64,000 nt of DNA from Clostridium homopropionicum DSM 5847 (GCF_001263795.1 NZ_LHUR01000042.1:1-64000); one strand, 5' to 3'. Counted from the stretch's first letter, positions 7,597 through 15,512 are shown. Numbers and translations are program-made. The notes: a model not told the origin generated them from the sequence alone.

Positions 7597-9101
7597 AAAT
7601 TTTTTACTCCTCCAAATATGAATCCAATCAATGCAAAAACTGAAATAAATTCTAGTCTTCCAAGATACATGGCAATAATATAATAAACTTTCATTAAGGT
7701 TGGCATTGATGGCGATGTTACTCCAATAGATAGGCCTACATTTCCAGTAACAGATGCAGCTTCAAAAGCAGCACTAGTCAGAGGATATCCATAATAAGTT
7801 CCTATTGCTGTTCCAATAGAAAACAATGTCATATAGCAAATTATAATAAACGCTGCACTTTTAAGCATTCCATCCTCTAACACATAATCCTTCATATGAT
7901 GAAATTTATAAAGCTTGACTCTTCTTTCAGGTCCTATCATTTTTTTCACATCTGCAACAATTCCTTTAAATATAATTCCAACTCTCAAGCCTTTAAATCC
8001 TCCAGCTGTTGAGCAGGCAGCTCCTCCAAAAAGCATTGCAATTATAAGCATCATTACTCCAAAGTCTCCCCATTCAAGTGCAAATTGTCTTGCATATATA
8101 TTAGAAAAACCTGTAGTTGTGTGAGCAGAAAGCAAATTATAAACACCTTTTCTAAGCAAAGCCACAGCGTTGGGATATATATTTAGTTTACTTAAACTGA
8201 AAACTGCCAAGGCTGCCGTTAAGGTTGCTGTTATAAAAAAACTCTGAACCTCTATATTTTTTACAAGTTCCTTCTTATTTTCCTTCCATACGGTATAATG
8301 TAGTCCAAAGTTAAAAGAACCTATTATGAAAAATATTATTGTAATTATCTCATAGGAAAAGCTGTGGTAATAAAGTATATTTTGAGCCATAGGTGCAAAT
8401 CCCCCGGTACTCCATGCAGACATAAATATAAATAAACCATGAAAAAGTGCAGAAACAGGCTTTAATCCAATAAACATACCATTTATCCACAAGATAAATG
8501 TTCCTATAAGTAGATATACCATACTTATTATCCAAATAATCTTTGCAGTATTCTTAACATTAGGCTGTAATTCTATATCTTTGCCTTCACCAACATACAT
8601 TTTGTAAGCCCCAACAGTATCCTTAACCAAAAAAGTCAGTGCTAGTACAACCATTCCCTGTCCACCTACAAAGGTTAAAATATGTCTCCACATATTTAAT
8701 CCTAAGGATAAATGATCAAGGTCTTGAGTTAAAGCTAAACCGGTAGTGGTAAATCCACTCATAACATCAAATGCTGCATCTAAAAAAGATTTAGTATGAC
8801 CACTTAAATAGTACGGCACAGCACACAGAATAGTTAATATCACCCATGAAAGTGAAGCAATAATTAGACCATGCTTCCACTCAAGTTTCTTTTGGGATTT
8901 TTGACCTAATATCAAAAGAAGCAAACTTGTTAAGAAAGCTATATTAATGCTAATCACAAAGTCTAATGCAGTATTCCATTCTGAAAGCAAAATAGAAGTT
9001 ACCAACGGTACAACCATTAAAGAAGAAGTACCTAGTGTAATATATCCCGAATAATAACTAACTATTTTTAAATCCTCAATATTCTTGCTTTGCTTAATCA
9101 T
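7572..9101 (-). CDS. trkH: TrkH/KtrB-family potassium uptake channel subunit
   Basis: A 509-residue integral membrane protein of the SKT superfamily, four membrane-pore-membrane units that conduct K+. The four selectivity-filter glycines are visible: SGFTTTGLAL, SAWSTGGFAP, SAHTTTGFSN and ASVTGNVGLS. The gating loop is present near the third repeat (MLFGGAACSTAGGFKGLRVG). Cytosolic TrkA-type subunits encoded just upstream should gate it. The ATG overlaps the stop of the 37-codon ORF as ATGA, so translation is likely coupled. The gene runs into the OB-fold gene. Length is typical for TrkH. Confidence 0.93.
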   Translation of the reverse strand: MIKQSKNIEDLKIVSYYSGYITLGTSSLMVVPLVTSILLSEWNTALDFVISINIAFLTSLLLLILGQKSQKKLEWKHGLIIASLSWVILTILCAVPYYLSGHTKSFLDAAFDVMSGFTTTGLALTQDLDHLSLGLNMWRHILTFVGGQGMVVLALTFLVKDTVGAYKMYVGEGKDIELQPNVKNTAKIIWIISMVYLLIGTFILWINGMFIGLKPVSALFHGLFIFMSAWSTGGFAPMAQNILYYHSFSYEIITIIFFIIGSFNFGLHYTVWKENKKELVKNIEVQSFFITATLTAALAVFSLSKLNIYPNAVALLRKGVYNLLSAHTTTGFSNIYARQFALEWGDFGVMMLIIAMLFGGAACSTAGGFKGLRVGIIFKGIVADVKKMIGPERRVKLYKFHHMKDYVLEDGMLKSAAFIIICYMTLFSIGTAIGTYYGYPLTSAAFEAASVTGNVGLSIGVTSPSMPTLMKVYYIIAMYLGRLEFISVFALIGFIFGGVKNLCLRYSRR

Positions 9102-9211
9102 TTTATCACCTTATAAAGAATAATATTCATTGCATAAATGCCACCTATAAAAGCCATTACATATAATACTTCCGAAAAAACTCCTCTAATTACCTTTTTA
9201 TAATTTATCAT
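9098..9211 (-). CDS. 37-residue small membrane protein between trkA and trkH
   Basis: A complete ORF too short for most gene callers. It encodes MINYKKVIRG, VFSEVLYVMAFIGGIYAMNI and ILYKVIK: a basic N-terminus, one hydrophobic helix of about 20 residues and a basic tail. The ribosome binding site GGAGGA is formed by the last codons of trkA and lies seven bases before the ATG. Its TGA overlaps the trkH start (ATGA). Both junctions are the tight, coupled type expected of a real gene. By position it resembles KdpF, the small peptide of another K+ transporter, but I see no sequence similarity to claim homology. Confidence 0.75.
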   Translation of the reverse strand: MINYKKVIRGVFSEVLYVMAFIGGIYAMNIILYKVIK

Positions 9212-9213
9212 TT

Positions 9214-9873
9214 CTATCCTCCGATTATCGACTTTTCTAATAACTTTTTCTTTTCCGAGCTGGTTACCAATAACACTTTATCCCCTTGTAAAATATTAAT
9301 ATATCCACGAGGATAAACGACCTTATCATTTCGAATTATTGATGCAATAACACATTCCTCTGGCATTTCAATATCTTTTATCATTTTATTGCTCCAAGGA
9401 CTTTTAGAGGTTATTTCTACTTCTAAAAGAAGTATTTCTCCTCTATCAAGTGTTTGAACAGCCCTTATCTCTTCGCTTCCTATAGCACCTTCGATTAAAT
9501 TAGATATAACCTCAGTGCTGCATACTGTTCTATCAACTCCCAAAGCTTTAAAAATAGGTCTATTTTTAGGATTATTAATTCTTGCAATTGTCTTATTAAC
9601 ACCAAAATTCATTTTTGCCATTTGGCAGATAACCAAATTCTCTTCATCTTTTCCTGTTACAGCAGCTACGACTTCCGCTCTTTGAATATCTGCATCCTTA
9701 AGCACCTCAGAGTCTGTACCATCTCCACATATTATTTCACCGTCAAGTTCCTCTGAAATTTTATCGCATTGATCTTTTCCTCTTTCTACCAGCACCACAT
9801 CATAACTCTTTTCTCTCAAGGTTTTAAATAGGTAGTACCCTACCTTACCTCCACCAACGATTATAGCCTTCAT
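9214..9873 (-). CDS. trkA: TrkA-type K+ channel regulator (RCK_N + RCK_C)
   Basis: A cytosolic 219-residue subunit that binds nucleotide and gates TrkH. The N-terminal Rossmann domain shows GGGKVGYYL near residue 7, an acidic end of strand 2 (VLVERGKD) and GDGTD near 52. The C-terminal RCK_C/TrkA-C domain covers about 140-215 (EVEITSKSPWSNKMIKDI, then VIASIIRND and GDKVLLVTS). Length matches the single-repeat TrkA/KtrA proteins. Its ATG overlaps the stop of the preceding gene by one base. Its last codons carry the ribosome binding site of the next ORF. Confidence 0.92.
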   Translation of the reverse strand: MKAIIVGGGKVGYYLFKTLREKSYDVVLVERGKDQCDKISEELDGEIICGDGTDSEVLKDADIQRAEVVAAVTGKDEENLVICQMAKMNFGVNKTIARINNPKNRPIFKALGVDRTVCSTEVISNLIEGAIGSEEIRAVQTLDRGEILLLEVEITSKSPWSNKMIKDIEMPEECVIASIIRNDKVVYPRGYINILQGDKVLLVTSSEKKKLLEKSIIGG

Positions 9874-10280
9874 TATTTCACATCCCTATGAATTATATTT
9901 TTTATTTCACTGCCAACAATTTTTACTGTACTTATACACTCTATGCCAAGCTTTCTATAAATAAATTCTCTTGAAGGCTCAACATTTCTTGCGATTACCT
10001 TTTTAACTCTATGAATATTCTTTGCAATTTCGCAAGCCATGATATTAATATTATCATCAGAAGTAACCGCTAAAAATATTTCTGCGTAATCTATTCCCGC
10101 CTCTATTAATGTGTAATTATCTATTTCAACTCCCTTTATTCTTCTTCCATTAAAACCACTACCAAGCCTTTCAAGATTATCTTTATCATTATCAATAATT
10201 ACCACATCATGTCCTTCCTTTGAAAAGTCCATAGCAAGACTGCTGCCAAGTCTTCCGCAACCAATTATTACTATATACAT
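9873..10280 (-). CDS. RCK_N-only TrkA paralogue
   Basis: A 135-residue protein consisting of only the TrkA N-terminal (RCK_N) Rossmann domain. GCGRLGSSLA near residue 7 is the nucleotide-binding loop, VIIDNDKDNL ends strand 2, and AVTSDDNINIMACEIAK and KKVIARN follow in order. The RCK_C domain is missing, and the frame ends at a normal stop that overlaps the full-length trkA. First gene of the K+ operon. It may form hetero-oligomers with the longer paralogue and change ligand response; this is inference. Its start lies inside a 22-codon leader ORF. There is a moderate ribosome binding site (AGGAGAGATG). Confidence 0.88.
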   Translation of the reverse strand: MYIVIIGCGRLGSSLAMDFSKEGHDVVIIDNDKDNLERLGSGFNGRRIKGVEIDNYTLIEAGIDYAEIFLAVTSDDNINIMACEIAKNIHRVKKVIARNVEPSREFIYRKLGIECISTVKIVGSEIKNIIHRDVK

Positions 10281-10339
10281 TTTTCATCTCTCCTAATAAT
10301 TAATGTATTGTTGTTTAAATCAATGAATTTGGTGAACAT
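10271..10339 (-). CDS. 22-residue leader ORF overlapping the first trk gene
   Basis: ATG at 10337-10339 behind a strong GGGAGGAATTTAT site opens MFTKFIDLNNNTLIIRRDEK plus CI, and stops at TAG (10271-10273), ten bases inside the downstream RCK_N gene in another frame. A strong site on a short overlapping ORF suggests translational coupling or a regulatory leader peptide. It could also be chance; comparison with relatives would decide. Confidence 0.4.
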   Translation of the reverse strand: MFTKFIDLNNNTLIIRRDEKCI

Positions 10340-10406
10340 ATAAATTCCTCCCTTTTATCAGAACCATTGTTTATTTAGCTCCTGATAAATTTTTCATAAA
10401 AATAGC

Positions 10407-10431
10407 AAAAACATAGCCGGCCTATGTTTTT
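10407..10431 (-). terminator. Terminator-like hairpin in the trk leader
   Basis: AAAAACATAG (10407-10416) pairs with CTATGTTTTT (10422-10431) around a 5-base loop. Read on the minus strand it ends in GTTTTTGCTATTTTT. It lies between the best promoter (10472-10499) and the first trk gene, so it may act as an attenuator. No ydaO/c-di-AMP aptamer was recognised around it. Confidence 0.6.
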
Positions 10432-10471
10432 ATCTAAAGTTTATGATTTATTAATGACTTTTCATTGATTT

Positions 10472-10499
10472 ATTCTATCACTTATGCATAGATTATCAA
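10472..10499 (-). promoter_or_regulatory. Candidate promoter of the trk operon
   Basis: On the minus strand TTGATA (10494-10499), 16 bases, TAGAAT (10472-10477). It lies about 190 bp upstream of the first trk gene, upstream of the terminator-like hairpin. Confidence 0.45.
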
Positions 10500-10666
10500 C
10501 TTCCCCTATAAGAAGAGTTAGAGATTATCATATTTAGTACAAGCTATTATAATAAAAAAATTCCTATTAATCTTTTATTTCTACTCATTTGCTCTTATTT
10601 ACGAATAGTATTATTTCTAAATTTTCTTTGCATTTAATTGAAAACATTATCATTTTTTTATTTACA

Positions 10667-10695
10667 TTGACTTTTTCTAAAGTAAAAACTATACT
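10667..10695 (+). promoter_or_regulatory. Promoter of the histidine kinase operon
   Basis: TTGACT (10667-10672), 17 bases, TATACT (10690-10695), about 30 bp upstream of the kinase start and divergent from the trk promoter. Confidence 0.6.
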
Positions 10696-10725
10696 ATTTT
10701 AAAATCAAAAATTTAGGTGATAACT

Positions 10726-12561
10726 ATGTTAAAATCATTAAAATCAAAAATTTCTATGGTGTACCTATCTCTTGTTTTTACGATTGCTATTGTGGGTATA
10801 GTTTCTATTTTTAATGTATATCAGTTAATTAAATCTATTGATAGCCTCATGGTAAATAACTACAAAAGTATAAATGCTGTAACCAATATGGTGGAGGCTA
10901 TTGAAGAACAAAATAATTCCATATTGGCTTATCTTTATGTTGATAAACAAAAAGGAATTAACGGCTTTTATAATAATAATAATATTTTCAATCAGTGGTA
11001 TATTGTTGAATATAACAATATAACTGAGCAAGGTGAAATGGAGCATGTTACTAAAATAAATGAGCTTTATAAAAACTACTTAAGGCTATTTTCGAATATT
11101 CAAGAAATGAGCAACGCTCAAGGCAATGATAAAGCCTTAGAATATTATAACAAGGAAATAACACCTGTATTTTCAGCTTTAAAACAAGAGCTTGGTTACT
11201 TGTCTTCCCTTAACGAAAAAGCCATGTTTCACAGTAAAGAGATGGTTACCAATAGTGCTTATAATTCTATGTATATTATAACTGTACTATCTGCAATAGC
11301 TGTTTTTGGCGGATATGCCATTTCACGATTCTCAATAAATAAAAGCTTAAAACCAATTTACTCTTTAACAGAAACAATGAAAGCTATTAAAGAAGGATAT
11401 TTAAATCAAGAAGCACCTATAATTTCTCAAGATGAAATTGGTGAACTAACAAATGAGTTTAATAATATGACAAAACGTCTTCAGAATTTTGAAAAGAGTA
11501 CCCTAGGCAAACTTTTATCAGAAAAAAATAAATCAGTTGCAATAGTAAAAAGTATTTTTGACCCTCTTATTGTTTTAGATGAAAATTATAAAATAATACT
11601 TCTTAATGATGCCTGTGAAAAGCTATTCAATATTACTGAAAGTGATGCCATTCAAAAATATTTTCTAGAAGTTATTAGACATGGAGATCTTTATGATTTT
11701 ATTTATACTGCCTCAAAATCTGCTGACACTAATACCAGCCAAAAGATTATACAAATAGAAACTTTAGATCAGATATATTACTTTAATGTAGTAGTTACAG
11801 CTATAAAGGATAGCACTTCAAGTATCAGCGGTTTAGTAGTTTTGCTTCAAAATATTACGCAGCTTAAGCAACTTGAAAAAACTAAAAGTGACTTTATGTC
11901 TACAGTATCACACGAATTCAAAACTCCACTTACTTCTATAATGATTGGTGCTAGTCTACTTGAAGAAATGAATATAGGCAAATTAAATAATAAACAGCAA
12001 GATATAATTAAAACAATAAAAGAAGAAGGTGAAGAGCTAAATACACTTGTGACTAATCTTCTTCAAATTTCAAAATTAGAAGCAAAGAAACCTATTTTTA
12101 ATGTTGAGCCTGTTTCTATTAATAGAATAATAGAAACTGCTTTAAAAACTTTTCGCGAGCAGGCAAACTTGAAAAATATATCTTTAACTTATGAGTCTAA
12201 CGAAAGCTTGCCAAAGCTTAATATAGATTCAGAAAAGGTCAATTGGGTAGTTAATAACCTTATATCAAACGCTTTAAAATTTACTAAATCCAATGGATCA
12301 ATTACCATTAAAACCTTCCTACAGGAGGATAGAATGTGTGTATCTGTAACGGATACAGGTATCGGAATACCTGAGGAATATAGAGAAACCATATTTGATA
12401 GATTTGTTCAGATTAAGGAGGAAGATAGTGAATATCATGGAACCGGACTTGGCCTTGCTATAGCAAAAGAAATTGTTGAAGCTCATGGAGGAGAAATCTG
12501 GTGTGAAAGCACTCTTGGTAAAGGAAGCACTTTTATTTTTACTCTTCCTATAATTGATTAA
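10726..12561 (+). CDS. Membrane sensor histidine kinase (HAMP-PAS)
   Basis: A 611-residue two-component kinase. Order: transmembrane helix (about 8-33), extracytoplasmic helical sensor domain (about 34-175), second transmembrane helix (about 178-198), HAMP (about 205-255), PAS domain (about 265-375), then HisKA with the phospho-accepting His in [13 protein letters not shown] (about 393) and the HATPase with [19 protein letters not shown] and [12 protein letters not shown] boxes. I start at the ATG at 10726, nine bases after AGGTGATA, rather than at an in-frame GTG nine bases earlier that overlaps this site. The next gene encodes its likely partner. Divergence from trk hints at osmotic or K+ signalling, but this is inference. 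Confidence 0.9.
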   Translation: MLKSLKSKISMVYLSLVFTIAIVGIVSIFNVYQLIKSIDSLMVNNYKSINAVTNMVEAIEEQNNSILAYLYVDKQKGINGFYNNNNIFNQWYIVEYNNITEQGEMEHVTKINELYKNYLRLFSNIQEMSNAQGNDKALEYYNKEITPVFSALKQELGYLSSLNEKAMFHSKEMVTNSAYNSMYIITVLSAIAVFGGYAISRFSINKSLKPIYSLTETMKAIKEGYLNQEAPIISQDEIGELTNEFNNMTKRLQNFEKSTLGKLLSEKNKSVAIVKSIFDPLIVLDENYKIILLNDACEKLFNITESDAIQKYFLEVIRHGDLYDFIYTASKSADTNTSQKIIQIETLDQIYYFNVVVTAIKDSTSSISGLVVLLQNITQLKQLEKTKSDFMSTVSHEFKTPLTSIMIGASLLEEMNIGKLNNKQQDIIKTIKEEGEELNTLVTNLLQISKLEAKKPIFNVEPVSINRIIETALKTFREQANLKNISLTYESNESLPKLNIDSEKVNWVVNNLISNALKFTKSNGSITIKTFLQEDRMCVSVTDTGIGIPEEYRETIFDRFVQIKEEDSEYHGTGLGLAIAKEIVEAHGGEIWCESTLGKGSTFIFTLPIID

Positions 12562-12577
12562 AATTGAGGTGAAAATT

Positions 12578-13153
12578 ATGAAAAAAGCTCTTGTAGTAGA
12601 TGATACAAAAAGTATTCGACTTCTGCTAACTACTTGCCTTGAAACAATGGGCTATGAGGTTTCCAGTGCAGTAAATGGCGAAGAAGCCTTAAATCTTTTT
12701 CAGTCTACAGATTATGATATAGCCTTTATAGATATAAAAATGCCTGAAATAAGTGGTACAGAGGTATTAAGAAGGATTCGCAGCCTAGGTAATCAGGTTC
12801 CTGTTGTAATAATGACAGCCTTTGGAACAGTAAAAAATGCAGTAGAATGCACTAAATTAAATGCAGTTGCGTATCTGCAAAAGCCTTTTACAGCAGATAA
12901 AATCAGAGCTGTTTTAAGCGAAATAAATACTTCAAGAAATAATGCTACAGAAATAGAATCATGCTTGAATAAGAGCAAAGAATACTTAGAACTTGGACGT
13001 ATTAACGAAGCATATAGCCTTCTAAAAAATGTACTATCAATAAATCCTAGTTGTGGTGAATGCTATAAACTCATTGGGAAAGTTCATGAAATTGAAGGTA
13101 ATCTTCATGAAGCAAAACGTTTTTACGATATATCTAATTTATTTGATAAATAA
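12578..13153 (+). CDS. Response regulator with REC and TPR domains
   Basis: A 191-residue regulator. The receiver domain (about 1-118) has the acidic pocket (VVDDTKS), phospho-acceptor Asp in IAFIDIKMPEISG (about 54), the Thr in VIMTAFG and Lys in YLQKPFTADK. Instead of a DNA-binding domain it has about two tetratricopeptide repeats (CLNKSKEYLELGRINEAYSL and CYKLIGKVHEIEGNLHEAKR), so it should act by protein contact. The ATG at 12578 follows GAGGTGAAAATT. An in-frame TTG at 12554 would overlap the kinase gene and has no better site. It is 16 bases after the kinase stop, so the two are co-transcribed. Output partner unknown. Confidence 0.88.
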   Translation: MKKALVVDDTKSIRLLLTTCLETMGYEVSSAVNGEEALNLFQSTDYDIAFIDIKMPEISGTEVLRRIRSLGNQVPVVIMTAFGTVKNAVECTKLNAVAYLQKPFTADKIRAVLSEINTSRNNATEIESCLNKSKEYLELGRINEAYSLLKNVLSINPSCGECYKLIGKVHEIEGNLHEAKRFYDISNLFDK

Positions 13154-13165
13154 TATTTTAAATAT

Positions 13166-13203
13166 AAAAAAGCTTCTATAAAAAAAATTCTAGAAGCTTT
13201 TTT
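13166..13203. terminator. Bidirectional terminator
   Basis: AAAAAAGCTTCTA (13166-13178) pairs with TAGAAGCTTTTTT (13191-13203), between the convergent response-regulator and diguanylate-cyclase genes. Confidence 0.85.
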
Positions 13204-13211
13204 ACTTATCA

Positions 13212-14093
13212 CTAATATATCGTCTTATTTCTTCCCTCTCGTTTTGCCCTATAAAGATTTTCATCAGCTTTTTTGATTAAATCAATTGGATTAGTTTTAA
13301 AGTCCTCCAGAGAGCCTATTCCAAAACTTGCAGTTACTTTAATTTCATTTCCTTCAAAATTAAAAACTTTATTGCTTATGCCTTCTCTCATCCTCTCTGA
13401 TATTTTAAAGGCAGTATTCTTATCTGTGTTATTAAGGACTATTAAAAATTCTTCTCCTCCGTATCTTGCAATCCAATCCCTTTCTTTTCTAATAGCATTG
13501 TTTAAAAACCTTGCAAATTCTTTTATAACTTGATCTCCCGCTAAATGACCATATATATCATTTACCCTTTTGAATAAATCTATGTCAACCATTATTATAG
13601 ATATAGGGTTTTCTTCCATAATATTGTTTTCCACTGCTTTATGAAAATTTTCATCAATATATCTTTTATTATATATACCAGTTAATTCATCCATTAATAT
13701 ATCATTATTTAATTTTCTTATTTCTTGATTTATTTCATTTACGCTTTTTTTCTCTAAATCGCATATAATTCCTGTATTTGTGATATTTTTTATTATTTCA
13801 ATTATGTATTTTGTATCTCCTAATACTAATGGGGATGCAGATACCATAAACATTTTATCTTTATTATACTCTACTTTTACAAAAGTGTCATTGAAGACCA
13901 TCGCTTTCATAGCTACGCAATTTTTACAGGCATCATGTCCACCCCAGAACATATGGCATTGATGCTTGTACTCTTTTATTTCAGATTTTTCAAGGTTAAT
14001 TACCTTATTATTAACAGGGTCTACAGCTCTAATAATATCACCAATACCCTGAAGCATTGAAATAGTTCTTAAAAATTCATTAATATCGTTCAT
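13212..14093 (-). CDS. Diguanylate cyclase with N-terminal PAS-like domain
   Basis: Makes cyclic di-GMP from two GTP. The 293-residue protein has an N-terminal PAS-like domain (about 1-115) containing a Cys cluster (HQCHMFWGGHDACKNC, about 43-58) that could bind a metal or sense redox state, a short coiled linker and a GGDEF domain (about 130-290). The active site reads RYGGEEFLIV, so the catalytic GGEEF form is intact. The helix FKRVNDIYGHLAGD is also typical. No RxxD inhibitory site was identified five residues before GGEEF. I start at the ATG at 14093, preceded by AAGGAGATAATT. A longer TTG start 15 bases upstream would contain this site. No transmembrane segment. Confidence 0.9.
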   Translation of the reverse strand: MNDINEFLRTISMLQGIGDIIRAVDPVNNKVINLEKSEIKEYKHQCHMFWGGHDACKNCVAMKAMVFNDTFVKVEYNKDKMFMVSASPLVLGDTKYIIEIIKNITNTGIICDLEKKSVNEINQEIRKLNNDILMDELTGIYNKRYIDENFHKAVENNIMEENPISIIMVDIDLFKRVNDIYGHLAGDQVIKEFARFLNNAIRKERDWIARYGGEEFLIVLNNTDKNTAFKISERMREGISNKVFNFEGNEIKVTASFGIGSLEDFKTNPIDLIKKADENLYRAKREGRNKTIY

Positions 14094-14180
14094 AATTATC
14101 TCCTTCAAGTAATGTTACTTAAAATTAGATTTTTAAAGTCAAATAAAGGGTTTATTACTTTATTATATCATAAAATTAAA

Positions 14181-14217
14181 AGAGCAACAGTTCTTCTTAG
14201 AAGAAGAAAAGTGCTCT
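14181..14217 (-). terminator. Terminator of queT
   Basis: AGAGCA (14181-14186) and TGCTCT (14212-14217) close a longer hairpin with CTTCTT/AAGAAG pairing inside. On the minus strand TTTTAATTTTA follows. Confidence 0.7.
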
Positions 14218-14236
14218 CTACTTTGTCATTTAAATA

Positions 14237-14716
14237 TTACATTTTTAATGCTTTTAAAACATTTTGATTCTTTTGAAGAAGCTTAAATAGTGGATATCCA
14301 GCAACGGTTACTACAGTAAATTCTCCTAAAGCAACTTGAAGAGATGTTATAACTAATGGTAACTTTAGAATAAAATATAATTCTGCTCCTACAATAATTC
14401 CATTAAAGATAGTTGGCCATAGAGATGCAATAAGTAAATTTTTAGATTTACTTATCATATAGACACTTAAAAAGGTTGCCGTAGTTCCTACGAAAACATC
14501 TACTATTCCAAGAGGACTGAAAAAATTTGATATTGCACATCCAATTACAAGTCCTGGAATATATAGAGGATCTATAAATGCAAATAAAGTCATTACCTCT
14601 GAAATTCTAAATTGAACTGGTCCATAACTAATTGGTGCGATTGCTACAGTTAATACTGCATAAATTGCTGCCACTAAAGCTATCTTTACTACTTTGTTTA
14701 CTTTATTTTCTTTCAT
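14237..14716 (-). CDS. queT: QueT-family queuosine precursor transporter
   Basis: A 159-residue integral membrane protein, probably the substrate-binding S component of an ECF transporter for a queuosine precursor. About five hydrophobic helices are seen. Typical segments are YGPVQFRISEVMTLFAFIDP (about 41-60), PGLVIGCAISNFFSPLGIVD (about 63-82) and the ending GEFTVVTVAGYPLFK. The start is the ATG at 14716 behind AAAGGGG; a longer in-frame reading would run into the riboswitch terminator and is not credible. The preQ1 aptamer upstream strongly supports the assignment. Energising ECF subunits are not in the window. Confidence 0.93.
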   Translation of the reverse strand: MKENKVNKVVKIALVAAIYAVLTVAIAPISYGPVQFRISEVMTLFAFIDPLYIPGLVIGCAISNFFSPLGIVDVFVGTTATFLSVYMISKSKNLLIASLWPTIFNGIIVGAELYFILKLPLVITSLQVALGEFTVVTVAGYPLFKLLQKNQNVLKALKM

Positions 14717-14781
14717 GATTTTTCCCCTTTCATAAAATATAGTTTTTGTGTTGGGAGAAAGTTTACATCTTAGCTTTTTAG

Positions 14782-14922
14782 CTAAAATAAAAAACTCCCT
14801 AAAACAAGGCAGTTTTATCAATCGCAACTAGACTATACCTAAAATTTAAGTATAGAAAATAGCAAATATAAATTTTCTGTTGCCTTAGTTTTGTTTATTG
14901 ACAGGAGGCTCTCGAACTGTCA
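14782..14922 (-). promoter_or_regulatory. preQ1-I riboswitch upstream of queT
   Basis: The minus strand from 14922 reads GACAG, a loop TTCGAGAGCCTC, CTGTC, then AATAAACAAAACTAAGG. This is the P1 hairpin with a C-rich loop and the A-rich tail that forms the H-type pseudoknot of preQ1 class I aptamers. The expression platform follows: AAAACTGCC and GGGAGTTTT (about 14791-14816) make a terminator with a TTTTTTATTTT tail. Ligand binding would favour termination and shut off the transporter. Confidence 0.88.
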
Positions 14923-15000
14923 TATATATAACTTTTTATATTATTATAGCTTACAGCGTATAGAAAATCAAGGATTCAATTGTATGTTACTTCAAATAAA

Positions 15001-15022
15001 GGAGAGGTATTTTTACCTCTCC
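15001..15022 (-). terminator. Terminator of the Spo0E-like gene
   Basis: GGAGAGGTA (15001-15009) pairs with TACCTCTCC (15014-15022). On the minus strand a TTTATTTG tail follows. Confidence 0.65.
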
Positions 15023-15035
15023 TCTCTCCTAACTC

Positions 15036-15212
15036 TTACTTCTTGTCTATTTTTTTGTTAAGTATTTTATAATACTCATTTAAAACAGAATCAAGAATTT
15101 GACTTGCAACTATAACTTCTTTATCAAGCAAGTCACCTTTTTCATTTAAAGTCTCGTTCATTATATTACGGACTCTCTCAACTTCTTCCATTATATCTTT
15201 GAGGTCAGACAC
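15036..15212 (-). CDS. Spo0E-family aspartyl-phosphate phosphatase
   Basis: A 58-residue protein of the Spo0E family. These proteins dephosphorylate Spo0A~P and so delay sporulation. The family signature is clear: a first helix (DIMEEVERVRNIMNETL), the GDLLDKEVI turn and the motif VASQILDSVLNEYYKIL with the conserved SQxLD. Length is normal for the family. It begins with GTG at 15210-15212, the only start near the strong AAAGGAGGG site. The Shine-Dalgarno sequence is itself paired in a predicted hairpin (see 15221-15256), which may limit translation. No kinase neighbour; terminator follows. Confidence 0.9.
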   Translation of the reverse strand: MSDLKDIMEEVERVRNIMNETLNEKGDLLDKEVIVASQILDSVLNEYYKILNKKIDKK

Positions 15213-15220
15213 AGTTTAAT

Positions 15221-15256
15221 CCCTCCTTTCCACTAAAGTGTATAGTTGGAAAGGGG
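15221..15256 (-). promoter_or_regulatory. Hairpin sequestering the Spo0E-like ribosome binding site
   Basis: On the minus strand CCCCTTTCC (15256-15248) can pair with GGAAAGGAGGG (15231-15221), with one bulged A, across a 16-base loop. The 3' strand is the Shine-Dalgarno sequence of the Spo0E-like gene. Confidence 0.45.
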
Positions 15257-15384
15257 CTTAGCACCATATTAAACTGATGGAAATATGTCCATATTTATCA
15301 CATATTTACAAAATTAGTATATAGGTAATTATCTATATATTTTAATTAATACTTCAAAAACGTATACTATTAATTAAATATAAA

Positions 15385-15415
15385 AAAAGAAGTACCTTCA
15401 TAAAGTACTTCTTTT
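15385..15415 (-). terminator. Terminator of the tRNA pair
   Basis: AAAAGAAGTAC (15385-15395) pairs with GTACTTCTTTT (15405-15415). On the minus strand it begins at the CCA end of tRNA-Gly and continues into TTTTTTTAT. Confidence 0.75.
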
Positions 15416-15488
15416 GGAGCGGGTAAAGGGAATCGAACCCTTGTGTTCAGCTTGGAAGGCTGACGTTCTACCATTGAACCATACCCGC
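15415..15488 (-). tRNA. tRNA-Gly (anticodon TCC), CCA encoded
   Basis: The minus strand folds as a standard cloverleaf of 74 bases. The acceptor strands are GCGGGTA and TACCCGC, D-loop segment TTCAATGGTAGAA, anticodon loop CTTCCAA giving TCC, T-loop GGTTCGATTCC, discriminator T and encoded CCA. It lies 24 bp downstream of tRNA-Ala and probably shares its transcript. Confidence 0.95.
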
Positions 15489-15512
15489 ATATATAACATA
15501 TATAATCTTAAA

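Noticed and set aside
10281-10725. A c-di-AMP (ydaO/yuaA) riboswitch upstream of the trk operon
   Set aside because: Expected from the gene content, but the conserved purine-rich core segments could not be found; only a hairpin and a leader ORF are visible.
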